NCBI GenBank assembly: GCA_003426165.1
Contig: QUAH01000003.1
Span: 169,525 to 233,524, forward strand
Source of the DNA: Candidatus Saccharicenans subterraneus
Lineage (GTDB): Bacteria > Acidobacteriota > Aminicenantia > Aminicenantales > Saccharicenantaceae
Reading direction: 5' to 3'
DNA length: 64,000 nucleotides
Shown: positions 1-7,449 of the stretch, piece after piece
Numbering within the stretch: the first letter of the stretch is position 1
Layout of the letters: the number at the start of each line of letters is the position of its first letter
The notes under the pieces: model-generated
The model's database searches: none
Seen by the model: the letters and a program-made list of their open reading frames with translations, nothing else
Told to the model about the DNA's origin: nothing
Program-made: the position numbers and the translations under genes

Positions 1-2
1 GT

Positions 3-758
3 CAGAACAACATCAAGGTGGCCGATTTCATCCTGAAAGATGTTTTCCCGCTAATGGAAATGAAAGGCAAGGAGGTGGAACAGATGGACTGGATCGACAA
101 GGAAGAATACCTTTTCCCGGAAATCAAGGAATTATTCCTTAAGAAAGAAGAAGAGAAGAAGAAGTTCGAGGAAAGGTTAAAGGAACTCGACGAGCAGATC
201 AGGACCCTGCGGGAAACCCAGCAGGAAGCCTTCAACCGGCTGCTGAAGGCCGAGGGCCAGGAACTGAAGGCGGCCGTCCTGCAGGCCTTCAAGTATCTGG
301 GCTGGGGCAAGGTGGTGGACGTGGACCAGTACTGGAAGAACGTCATCAGGGACAAAGAGGAAGACCTGTGGCTCATTGAGAACAACGACCAGCCGGTGGA
401 AGTCTGCCTGCGCAAGGAATTCCTGATACTGGTGGTTATCAGGAGCAGCCGCAACTGGGCCACCGACGACGACTGCATCCTGCTGCAGAGGTTCAAGGGC
501 CGCCGCATGCAGGAATTCGATAATACCAGGATGAAGGCCATCCTGGTCGGTAATTACTTCAACCTGGTTGAGGCCAAGCTGCGGAACAATCCTTATTCCC
601 AGTTCCAGGTGGAAGAAGCAGAAAAGGACGGAAACGGCCTGCTGACCACCTATGAACTCTTCCAGGTCATCAAGGCCGAGAAGGAAGGCCTCATCAGCAA
701 AGAGGAAATCAGGAAGCAGATCAAGGAAAAGGCCGGACTGCTGAAGTTCAGCTATTAA
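3..758 (+). CDS. Hypothetical protein, 5'-truncated; coiled coil plus possible nuclease-like C-terminal region
   Basis: The reading frame is open to the first base of the window, so the gene begins outside it and about 251 residues are visible. A GTG at 18 could act as a start but nothing favours it. The visible part opens with an acidic segment, then a strongly charged coiled coil (about residues 45-85, rich in KEEE and KKFEERLK), then an alpha/beta region containing VCLRKEFLILVVIRSS. It ends with a helical tail that includes LLTTYELFQVIKAEKEG and SKEEIRKQI. Such a tail, ending an alpha/beta core, is seen in some PD-(D/E)XK-like domains attached to ATP-binding proteins, but I cannot point to a complete catalytic motif. 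The function is unknown. The next gene begins 133 bases downstream on the same strand behind a TATAAT box, so the two are probably separately transcribed. Confidence 0.7.
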   Translation, partial: QNNIKVADFILKDVFPLMEMKGKEVEQMDWIDKEEYLFPEIKELFLKKEEEKKKFEERLKELDEQIRTLRETQQEAFNRLLKAEGQELKAAVLQAFKYLGWGKVVDVDQYWKNVIRDKEEDLWLIENNDQPVEVCLRKEFLILVVIRSSRNWATDDDCILLQRFKGRRMQEFDNTRMKAILVGNYFNLVEAKLRNNPYSQFQVEEAEKDGNGLLTTYELFQVIKAEKEGLISKEEIRKQIKEKAGLLKFSY

Positions 759-813
759 GGCCAGTTCGGTCCCACTTTTCCCCGATTCTTCATTTTTAAT
801 TCTCTTAAGGGCA

Positions 814-819
814 TATAAT
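814..819 (+). promoter_or_regulatory. Candidate -10 box of the TPR-protein gene
   Basis: A perfect TATAAT lies 72 bases before the start of the next gene in an A/T-rich intergenic stretch. No good -35 hexamer stands 16-18 bases upstream, so the assignment rests on the -10 box alone. Confidence 0.35.
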
Positions 820-891
820 TTTTACTCCATCCTGCCACTTGGATTTTATCCCGGAATATGCTAAAAAGAAGTCTTTAAGGAGAGGCCCGAT

Positions 892-1548
892 ATGAAGAGA
901 GCGGAGAGAAGACAGCTGAAAGAGAATGAACTGGCCACCGGACTGAGCCGGTTCGTGCGCTGGGTGAAAAAACACGAGAAGAAATTCATGGCCATAGCCC
1001 TGGGCCTGGTGGCCCTGCTGGCCATAATTGTCGGGGTCAGATTCTTCCTTGACTATCAGAGAAGCCGGGAGGCGGGTTACCTGAGCCAGGTCCTGGCCCT
1101 CAAGGCCGAACTGGGGCAGAAGCCTGAAAACCTGGCCAAGCTGGAAACCCTGGCCCAGAAGAGAAAGTACGGACGGATAGCCAGCCTGGCCCTGGCCACC
1201 TACTATCTTGAAAAGAACGAACTGGACAAGGCCGAACAGATTCTCACCGGGGTCAAGGACCGCGGCCGTGACCTGGTTCACTACCAGATTCTTGACCTTT
1301 ATGCCCAGGTCCTGTCCAGGAAGGGCCAGCCTGAACGGGCGGTCGAAATTTACCGTCAGATTGAGAAGGAAAAACCCCAGGATTACCCCCTGGACGTGAT
1401 TCTGTATCGCCTGGCCGAGACTTATGAAAAGTCGGGACAGAAAGACCAGGCGGTCAGCCTCTACCGGGACCTGCAGTCCAACTACCAGAATACCTACTAC
1501 GGCTACCAGGCGGCCATGAAGCTGATGAAGCTGGAAACCGGTCGCTGA
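892..1548 (+). CDS. Membrane-anchored TPR protein (YfgM/TPR_21-like)
   Basis: This 218-residue protein has a basic N-terminus (MKRAERRQLKENE), one transmembrane helix at about residues 33-54 (FMAIALGLVALLAIIVGVRF), and an extracytoplasmic helical domain. The C-terminal half carries three TPR-like helical hairpins: around YYLEKNELDKAEQIL, VLSRKGQPERAVEIYRQI and YEKSGQKDQAVSLYRDL. Size and topology match the YfgM/TPR_21 family, whose characterised member binds the Sec translocon and periplasmic chaperones. Whether this protein does the same is inference. The start is supported by a TAAGGAGAGG ribosome-binding site. It stands as a single gene; the ferredoxin gene that follows has its own promoter-like sequence. 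Confidence 0.75.
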   Translation: MKRAERRQLKENELATGLSRFVRWVKKHEKKFMAIALGLVALLAIIVGVRFFLDYQRSREAGYLSQVLALKAELGQKPENLAKLETLAQKRKYGRIASLALATYYLEKNELDKAEQILTGVKDRGRDLVHYQILDLYAQVLSRKGQPERAVEIYRQIEKEKPQDYPLDVILYRLAETYEKSGQKDQAVSLYRDLQSNYQNTYYGYQAAMKLMKLETGR

Positions 1549-1560
1549 CCGGAAAGAGTA

Positions 1561-1588
1561 TTGTTTATTTCAGGCAGGGGAATATAAT
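1561..1588 (+). promoter_or_regulatory. Sigma-70-like promoter of the ferredoxin gene
   Basis: TTGTTT (1561-1566) and a perfect TATAAT (1583-1588) are separated by 16 bases. The predicted transcript start near 1595 would leave a leader of about 20 bases carrying the AAAGGAGG ribosome-binding site. Confidence 0.6.
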
Positions 1589-1617
1589 ACATATAGCATA
1601 CAGAAAAGGAGGAAGAA

Positions 1618-1866
1618 ATGGCTTACAAGATTACTGAAGACTGCATCAACTGCGGAGCCTGTGAACCAGAATGCCCCAACCAGGCTATCTCTCCCGGCGA
1701 CGAGAGATACGAAATCAACCCGGACAAGTGCACCGAATGCGTGGGCTTTTTTGATGAGCCCCAGTGCGCCTCGGTCTGCCCCAGCGGAGCCTGCGTTCCC
1801 GACCCTGACCACCGGGAAAGAAGGGAAGAGCTGGAAGCCAAGGCCCGTCGCCTTAAGGGCAGCTGA
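1618..1866 (+). CDS. 2[4Fe-4S] ferredoxin, YfhL type
   Basis: This 82-residue soluble electron carrier has two cluster-binding motifs. The first is C9-x2-C12-x2-C15-x3-C19-P. The second is C38-x2-C41-x8-C50-x3-C54-P, in which the eight-residue insertion between the second and third cysteines marks the YfhL/Chromatium-type ferredoxin rather than the clostridial type. A charged C-terminal tail follows (about residues 62-82). It probably supplies low-potential electrons to or from enzymes such as the PorGDAB complex in this window, though its real partner cannot be read from sequence. It has a strong AAAGGAGG ribosome-binding site, its own promoter and a strong intrinsic terminator, so it forms a single-gene unit. 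Confidence 0.93.
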   Translation: MAYKITEDCINCGACEPECPNQAISPGDERYEINPDKCTECVGFFDEPQCASVCPSGACVPDPDHRERREELEAKARRLKGS

Positions 1867-1881
1867 ACATTTCTGGAATTT

Positions 1882-1918
1882 AACAGGAGTGCTGCGGCAC
1901 TCCTGTTTTATTTTTTAA
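1882..1918 (+). terminator. Rho-independent terminator after the ferredoxin gene
   Basis: An 11-bp perfect stem (AACAGGAGTGC, 1882-1892, with 1897-1907) closes a TGCG tetraloop and runs into a T-rich tract. It lies 15 bases after the ferredoxin stop codon. Confidence 0.92.
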
Positions 1919-1924
1919 CCTGTC

Positions 1925-2833
1925 ATGTTGTCTGGCAAGAGGTGGTTAAACCTTGTCCTTTTTATCCTGACCATACTGTCGACCTACTTTGTCGGTTACT
2001 TATGGGGTATAAACTATCTTTTCGCCGGGCAGAATCCTGATGAGATTTCCGGGGCTCTCAATCTGTCTCTGTTCCTGGAGCCGGCCCTGATCAAGCTCAG
2101 CCTGGTCTATTCTCTATCTCTGCTGGTCATTCTGCTGGGTCATGAGCTCGGCCACTACCTGACCTGCCGCCGTTACCGGGTCCAGGCCAGCCTGCCCTTT
2201 TTTATTCCTGCTCCCACCCTGATCGGAACCCTGGGCGCCTTCATCAGGATTAAATCGCCCCTGACCAGGCGGGAAGAACTGTTTGACGTCGGGGCCAACG
2301 GGCCAATAACCGGTTTCTTATTATCGGTCCCGGCGCTTTTTGCCGGCCTTCAGCTATCCAGGCTGATACCGGCTCTCCCCCGGGAGAGCTCGATCTTATT
2401 CGGTGAGCCTCTGCTTCTCAAGCTATTCGTCCGACTGACCTTCGGGCCGGTGGCTCAGAACCAGGACCTGATTCTGCACCCTCTGGCCGTGGCCGGCTGG
2501 GTCGGGTTGCTGGTTACCTCTTTCAATCTATTCCCGGTGGGACAGCTTGATGGTGGACACATCCTTTATGCCCTGTTCGGGGAAAAAATCAGGAAACTGG
2601 CCCCGGGAATCATCCTGATCCTGCTGGTGCTGGGCATTTTTTACTGGGCCGGCTGGCTCATCTGGGCGGTTCTCATCTCGGTCATGGGGCTCAGACATCC
2701 GCCGGTGGCCGCGTCCGGCCAGGGATTTTCCAGGAGAAGAATATTTCTCAGCCTGGCCGTGGCTCTAATTTTTATTCTGTCTTTCATACCGGCCCCCATT
2801 TCCGGCAACAGTCTGTTGGACCTTCTGAAATAG
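1925..2833 (+). CDS. Site-2 protease family intramembrane zinc metalloprotease (M50)
   Basis: This 302-residue polytopic membrane protein belongs to the site-2 protease/M50 family, which cleaves substrates within the membrane. The zinc-binding HELGH is at residues 73-77 inside a hydrophobic helix. The third ligand motif NLFPVGQLDGG is at 201-211, inside the second core helix. The segment FIPAPTLIGTLGAFIRIK (about 93-110) and GANGPITGF (123-131) resemble the EGY/YUP8-like branch of the family. There is no PDZ domain, which also separates it from RseP. The substrate is unknown and no anti-sigma factor gene is nearby. No clear ribosome-binding site precedes the ATG, which lies directly after the ferredoxin terminator. 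Confidence 0.88.
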   Translation: MLSGKRWLNLVLFILTILSTYFVGYLWGINYLFAGQNPDEISGALNLSLFLEPALIKLSLVYSLSLLVILLGHELGHYLTCRRYRVQASLPFFIPAPTLIGTLGAFIRIKSPLTRREELFDVGANGPITGFLLSVPALFAGLQLSRLIPALPRESSILFGEPLLLKLFVRLTFGPVAQNQDLILHPLAVAGWVGLLVTSFNLFPVGQLDGGHILYALFGEKIRKLAPGIILILLVLGIFYWAGWLIWAVLISVMGLRHPPVAASGQGFSRRRIFLSLAVALIFILSFIPAPISGNSLLDLLK

Positions 2834-3037
2834 GCTGAACACTAAGCCGGTAGATTTTAGCTCCAAGATATTCACAATTTTTGTGGAAAAGCCTGTGCAA
2901 AAAGCCAGTGGAATTTGGCTCAAATGCGTTGAGTTTGCGTAAGATATAACTAACTGCACAAAAATTAGGCACCTGATATTTATCTCCAAAACTTGCTAAA
3001 ATGCTTCTTTCCGGATAAATTTATTTAGGGTGTCTAC

Positions 3038-3832
3038 ATGCTGGACAGACGTTTTCGGGCGGTGGAAGCGAGTTTCTACCAGCTGAGCAAGCAGTTCAGG
3101 CGCGGCGACCTGAGCCGGGACCAGTATGCCGAAGCTTTGAAGAAGCTGAGACTGGTGGACAACGAAGGGCGCTGCTGGATGATCGGGGCCCAGACTGGCC
3201 GCTGGTATTATTACGACGGCCAGCAGTGGATTCAGTCAGAGCCGCCCGAGGACGGAAGTGAATGGGTTCTCTGCCCGAGTTGCTACCATCAGAACGAGCC
3301 GGAAGCCAGGAATTGCCAGGCCTGCGGGGCGGCCCTGGTAAAGACTTCGACCAAAATTGTCTGCGTTGAGTGTGGAAACCTGATTGACCAGAACCTGAAA
3401 ACCTGTCCCTTCTGCGGGGCGGGGCTTTACGGCCAGGCGGAGGAAGCCGTTCCCGAACAAAAATTCGAGACCGCCCGGCTGGAACAGAAACCGGCTGAAG
3501 GCGGAACCATCTACCTGCGGTCGGTTGACCAGTTTTCGTTCCTGCTATTTTCGGGTGGACTGGGAATTTTCCTGGGGATTCTGTTCGGGCTGGTGCTGGG
3601 TTCCACGGAGTTTTTCCCGGGTCTGGTGTCCGCCCTGCCCGCATTCCTTAAAGAAATGCAGGGCAAGTTAATGGGAGGCTTAATTTTCAGCCTGCTGGGC
3701 GGTGTGTTTGGCTTTGTCCTGGGGGCGGCTTCTGGCTTCCTGCTGGCCCTGCTAATCAACGCGGCCATCTACTTTTTTGGGGAGCCCGGTTTCAGGCTGG
3801 AAAAAAGCCGGAGAAGAATTTCCCTGAAATAG
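3038..3832 (+). CDS. Double zinc-ribbon membrane protein with a W/Y-rich N-terminal motif
   Basis: This 264-residue protein of unknown function has three parts. Residues 1-45 form a helical segment (SKQFRRGDLSRDQYAEALKKL) resembling short oligomerisation hairpins, followed by a tryptophan- and tyrosine-rich stretch (CWMIGAQTGRWYYYDGQQW). Two zinc ribbons follow: C79/C82 with C93/C96, and C109/C112 with C123/C126. The C-terminal part has a hydrophobic helix at about 166-189 and glycine-rich hydrophobic segments at 211-247. Such proteins often regulate or scaffold membrane complexes, but nothing here fixes a role. The gene is monocistronic: a 200-base gap precedes it and a strong terminator follows. 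Confidence 0.75.
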   Translation: MLDRRFRAVEASFYQLSKQFRRGDLSRDQYAEALKKLRLVDNEGRCWMIGAQTGRWYYYDGQQWIQSEPPEDGSEWVLCPSCYHQNEPEARNCQACGAALVKTSTKIVCVECGNLIDQNLKTCPFCGAGLYGQAEEAVPEQKFETARLEQKPAEGGTIYLRSVDQFSFLLFSGGLGIFLGILFGLVLGSTEFFPGLVSALPAFLKEMQGKLMGGLIFSLLGGVFGFVLGAASGFLLALLINAAIYFFGEPGFRLEKSRRRISLK

Positions 3833-3845
3833 GAAAACTTGAAGC

Positions 3846-3874
3846 AGCTCTGGCCTCAGAGCTCTCCTTTTTTT
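3846..3874 (+). terminator. Intrinsic terminator between the zinc-ribbon gene and hypF
   Basis: The 7-bp stem AGCTCTG/CAGAGCT (3846-3852 with 3857-3863) with a GCCT loop is followed by CTCC and seven T. It serves the plus-strand gene. The right arm overlaps the hypF stop codon on the other strand, so the hairpin may also stabilise the hypF 3' end. Confidence 0.85.
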
Positions 3875-6132
3875 ACCCTGTTCAAGGCATAGGCAATCTG
3901 GCCCAGGGACAGGGATTCATCCCCCGGAGAGTAGAAGACAGGTCTGAGGACTTCAAACCCATTTTTCATGAGCACTCTCTCTGTCTGTTCGGTCAGGAGG
4001 CGATTCAGGAAAACCCCGCCGGTCAGGACCACCCGGTTCAGGCCATGCTCCTTGCGGGCCAGGACAGCCATTTCCAGGATGAGTTGAACCAGGGTCAGGT
4101 GGAATTTCCAGGCGGCCAGCTCGGGCCGGACTTTTTTCTTCAAGTCAAGAACCAGTTCGTCTATGGTCTGGCTGAAATCAACCCGGTAGGGCCGACTGTC
4201 CCTTCTGACCGAAAAAGAATAGCCCTGATTCCGTTTTGACCTGACCCTTGAAGCAGCCGCTTCCAGGCGGGAGGGGGCTTCGGCCTCATATTCCACCCGG
4301 GCCGGGGCCAGGCCGCAGATATAAGCCACGGCATCAAAAAGCCGGCCGGCGCTTGAAGTCAGCGGACTGTTGATTTTCCTTTCTATCATCAACCTTACCG
4401 GCCGCAGCCTGCTTTCCGGGATTGAGGCCAGGGGTCGAAGGCAGGGGAAGTTTTCTCCGAAGGCCCGGTAAAGATGGGACAAAGCCATCCTCCAGGGTTC
4501 GCGGGCAGCCACATCTCCTCCCGGCAGCGGGACATAATCAAAATGGGCGTATCTTTCGTAGCCGTCATAATCAGCCAGCAGGAACTCTCCGCCCCAGGCC
4601 TGTCCGTCGTCTCCGTAACCAAAACCGTCCCAGCTCACCCCTAAGAATTTTTCGCCAGGAGGGAGTTGATGCTCGATTAGGGGTGCCAGGCTATGGGCAA
4701 AGTGATGCTGCACCTGGAGGTGGGGAATTTTGAGGTTGCGGGCATAGCGGGTGCTCCAGAAATCGGGGTGAAGGTCGCTGACCACCAGCTCGGGTCGGAA
4801 GCTGAACAATTTTTTAAGGTGGTTCAGAGTCTCTTCAAAGTATCGGAAGTTCTCGTAATCGTCCAGGTCGCCCAGGAACTGGGAGGTAATTATGTAGCCA
4901 TTCTTGTAGATGGAGATGGTGTTTTTTAGCTCGCCGCCCACGGCCAGGATCTGAACCGGGTTCTGGAGACTTTCAGGAACTGCCTGGGGGAATGGAACAA
5001 ATCCCCTGGCCCGGCGGAGAAAGACTGGTTTTCCGTTGACCACCTTTATGACCGAATCGTCGGCCCGCATGGCGATTTCCCGGTTGTGGGTCAGGATGTA
5101 ATCGCATAGCCCGGGGCTAACCAGGGAATCGTCCTTGATGATGGGGGCATCTTTCCGGTTGGAGCTGGTGGCCACGATGAGCGGCAGGTCCTTGAGCAGC
5201 AGGTGATGGAGAGGGGTGTAGGGCAGCATTATGCCCACGGTATCTATGAAAGGAGCTATTCCCGGCAGCTCCCTTTTCTTTTTCAGAAGAACTATCGGCC
5301 GGGCCGGGGAAGTCAGCCAGCTCTTTTCGTCAGGGTTGAGTTGCGCGTACTTTCTGACCGTCTTGAGGTCCCTGGCCATCAGGGCCAGGGGCTTGGTCTG
5401 CCTTCTTTTAATCTGCCTTAAGCGTTTTATGGCTTTCTGGTCAGTGGCCAGGCAGACCAGGTGAAATCCACCCAGTCCCTTGACCGCCAGCACTTTGCCC
5501 TGCCTGATTAGCCTGACTGCTTGCTCCAGTCCGCCTGTTAGCTTGCGACCGGTCCTGGCCTCGAGCAGGCTGAGTTCCGGGCCGCAGCGGGGGCAGGCAA
5601 TCGGCTGGGCATGATAGCGCCGGTCAAGCGGGTCCTGGTATTCACGGCGGCAGTCCCGGCACATCCTGAAGCCCGACATGGTCGTCTGTCGCCGGTCATA
5701 GGGCAGTTGCCTGACGATGGTATAGCGGGGGCCGCAATTGGTACAGTTGGTGAATGGGTAGCGATACCGTCTTTCCTCCGGGTCTTCGATCTCTTGCAGG
5801 CAGTCCTGACAGGTGGCGATATCGGGTGAGATAAAAACGAACGATTTTTCCTGGCTGGACCGGTCTATTTCAAACCCAGACCGGCCGAGTGGTTCAACCG
5901 GCTGGTAATCAACCCCTTCAATTCTGGCCAAAGGAGGGGCCTCATTTTTCAGGGATTCCAGGAATTCTTCCAGCTGGCCATCTTCCTTTTCCAGGTATAT
6001 TTCCACTCCTTCACCGATGTTTCTGACGAAACCGGAGTAACCCAGGCGGCTGGCCAGGCGGTAAATAAAAGGGCGAAAGCCCACCCCCTGAACTGTTCCC
6101 CGGACTATGACTCGGAAGGCCTTTCGGATCAT
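3856..6132 (-). CDS. hypF: Carbamoyltransferase HypF ([NiFe]-hydrogenase maturation)
   Basis: HypF uses carbamoyl phosphate and ATP to make the thiocarbamate on HypE that becomes the CN ligand of [NiFe] hydrogenase. The 758-residue product shows the full domain order: N-terminal acylphosphatase-like domain (VRGTVQGVGFRPFIYRLA), four CxxC zinc-finger pairs (CQDC, CTNC, CRDC, CPRC), a YrdC-like domain (beginning near VLAVKGLGGFHLVC) and a C-terminal Kae1-like domain ending in VVLTGGVFLNRLLTE. I chose the ATG at 6132, whose first bases overlap the queH stop as ATGA; an upstream TTG at 6168 would add 12 residues without support. No hypABCDE or hydrogenase subunit genes lie in the window, so the hydrogenase must be elsewhere. 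Confidence 0.96.
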   Translation of the reverse strand: MIRKAFRVIVRGTVQGVGFRPFIYRLASRLGYSGFVRNIGEGVEIYLEKEDGQLEEFLESLKNEAPPLARIEGVDYQPVEPLGRSGFEIDRSSQEKSFVFISPDIATCQDCLQEIEDPEERRYRYPFTNCTNCGPRYTIVRQLPYDRRQTTMSGFRMCRDCRREYQDPLDRRYHAQPIACPRCGPELSLLEARTGRKLTGGLEQAVRLIRQGKVLAVKGLGGFHLVCLATDQKAIKRLRQIKRRQTKPLALMARDLKTVRKYAQLNPDEKSWLTSPARPIVLLKKKRELPGIAPFIDTVGIMLPYTPLHHLLLKDLPLIVATSSNRKDAPIIKDDSLVSPGLCDYILTHNREIAMRADDSVIKVVNGKPVFLRRARGFVPFPQAVPESLQNPVQILAVGGELKNTISIYKNGYIITSQFLGDLDDYENFRYFEETLNHLKKLFSFRPELVVSDLHPDFWSTRYARNLKIPHLQVQHHFAHSLAPLIEHQLPPGEKFLGVSWDGFGYGDDGQAWGGEFLLADYDGYERYAHFDYVPLPGGDVAAREPWRMALSHLYRAFGENFPCLRPLASIPESRLRPVRLMIERKINSPLTSSAGRLFDAVAYICGLAPARVEYEAEAPSRLEAAASRVRSKRNQGYSFSVRRDSRPYRVDFSQTIDELVLDLKKKVRPELAAWKFHLTLVQLILEMAVLARKEHGLNRVVLTGGVFLNRLLTEQTERVLMKNGFEVLRPVFYSPGDESLSLGQIAYALNRVKKGEL

Positions 6133-6677
6133 GGCGAGACTGGCCTCCGGCTGTACAGGCAACCGCAATAATTCTGCCGGTAAAGGCCGAACTCCCGGCT
6201 GAGCCGGACGCTGCGGTTGAAGCCATCTTTCTTCTTGAAATCGGCTTCCAGAAATTTGAGCCCGTATTTTCTGGCGGTCATTCGGCCAATTCTGTTAAGG
6301 ACGGCACTGTTCTTCCAGGGGCTGACGCTCATGATGGTGGTGAAGAGGGGAAGGCCGGCCTCCAGGGCTTTCCTGGCGGTTCGTTCCAGCCTCCAGGCAA
6401 AACAGATATTGCACCGACGGCCTTTTTCAGGTTCGGATTTGAATTTCTCGGTCAGCCGGAACCAGGTCTCCGGGTCGTAAATATCCTCGATCAACTTGAA
6501 TTGAAGGTGCTCGGCTACCTTCCGGGCCTCGGCCAACCGCAGCCGGTATTCTTCTTCCGGGTGGATGTTGGGGTTGTAAAACAGGCCAACCACTTCGTAT
6601 TCAGCCTGGAGCAGTCCGACCACGTAGAGGGCGTCGGGGGCGCAGCACAGGTGGGCCAGAATTGGGCTCTTGTTCAT
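6129..6677 (-). CDS. queH: Epoxyqueuosine reductase QueH
   Basis: QueH carries out the last step of queuosine synthesis in tRNA, reducing epoxyqueuosine, and is the cobalamin-independent alternative to QueG. The 182-residue protein carries the family cysteines: C11-C12 in HLCCAPD, C89 and C92 in GRRCNICFAWR, and C171/C173 in YRQNYCGC, plus FYNPNIHPEEEY near the N-terminus. These ligate a [4Fe-4S] cluster and a mononuclear iron in the characterised homologue. The gene overlaps hypF by 4 nt (ATGA). Its own start lies just where transcription is predicted to begin and no ribosome-binding site precedes it. No other queuosine gene is in the window. Confidence 0.95.
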   Translation of the reverse strand: MNKSPILAHLCCAPDALYVVGLLQAEYEVVGLFYNPNIHPEEEYRLRLAEARKVAEHLQFKLIEDIYDPETWFRLTEKFKSEPEKGRRCNICFAWRLERTARKALEAGLPLFTTIMSVSPWKNSAVLNRIGRMTARKYGLKFLEADFKKKDGFNRSVRLSREFGLYRQNYCGCLYSRRPVSP

Positions 6678-6683
6678 GTGTCT

Positions 6684-6712
6684 ATTTTAGCCCTGCCGGG
6701 TGGCCGGGTAAA
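6684..6712 (-). promoter_or_regulatory. Promoter of queH-hypF, implying a leaderless mRNA
   Basis: On the minus strand TTTACC (6712-6707) and TAAAAT (6689-6684) are 17 bases apart. The A of the queH ATG is the seventh base after the -10 box, the usual position of a transcript start, so the mRNA may have no 5' leader. Confidence 0.55.
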
Positions 6713-6771
6713 GGTTGGTTTTAAGATAATCAGGCTGCTTAGAAGTGAACCGTTTCCCCGGTGAGCCGGAA

Positions 6772-7449
6772 CTAAAGTTTTTCCAGCCGGTCCTTCAACT
6801 CGCGGATCCGGCTTTCCAGGGAGTCTATCTGGAAATAAAGAAAGGCCAGGTCCTCGCGGTCAGGCCTTAAACTGTACATGATGTGGCCGATGGTCTTATG
6901 GTATGGTTCCAGCTGCTCGTCGGTGGCCAGGATGCTGGCCTGGACCTTCTTAAGTTCTTTTTCCATGCTGGCAATCGTATTCTCCAGCTCGGCCAGCCTG
7001 GACTTAAAATTTTCGTCTGGAACAGGGGAGGACATCAGCCTGGTTTTCTCCTGCCTGAGGTTTTCCAGCTGCTTGTATATCCGGTGCCACTCGACCTGCA
7101 GGCCGGTATTTTTTTCTTCCAGGGCCTTAATTTCCCTGGAAATATCTTCTATTTCCGGCAGGTCGGGCCACTGGATGGAGGTTAATTCACCCAGCCGTTT
7201 CAGCAGCTCCGACTTCTTGTTCTCTTCCCGTTTCAACAGGGCCTCGATTCTCAGCCGGGAAAACCGACGGCGGGGACCGGCCAGGACATAGCTGATCCTC
7301 TGGCGGAGGTCTTTTTTCTGGAGAAAATTAATAAAAATCAGGAGTAAGATGACACTCAGAAGAAGGTAAAAAACCCAGAAAGGAAGTCCCCCTTTCTGGA
7401 GCTCTGGCGTCGACAGGAGGCTGAGATGGCTTGCGGCGGTACTATCCAC
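6772..7449 (-). CDS. Membrane-anchored coiled-coil protein of unknown function
   Basis: This 225-residue protein starts with a short extracytoplasmic or lumenal segment and one transmembrane helix at about residues 24-43 (FWVFYLLLSVILLLIFINFL). The rest is predicted coiled coil: helices at about 66-90, 97-140 and 146-178, with heptads rich in Leu, Glu and Lys. I recognise no domain. It uses a GTG start that overlaps the stop of the M14 carboxypeptidase gene by one base (TAGTG), so it is translationally coupled as the last gene of the OMP/carboxypeptidase operon. It might be a structural or tethering partner of those two exported proteins, but this is inference. Confidence 0.75.
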   Translation of the reverse strand: MDSTAASHLSLLSTPELQKGGLPFWVFYLLLSVILLLIFINFLQKKDLRQRISYVLAGPRRRFSRLRIEALLKREENKKSELLKRLGELTSIQWPDLPEIEDISREIKALEEKNTGLQVEWHRIYKQLENLRQEKTRLMSSPVPDENFKSRLAELENTIASMEKELKKVQASILATDEQLEPYHKTIGHIMYSLRPDREDLAFLYFQIDSLESRIRELKDRLEKL

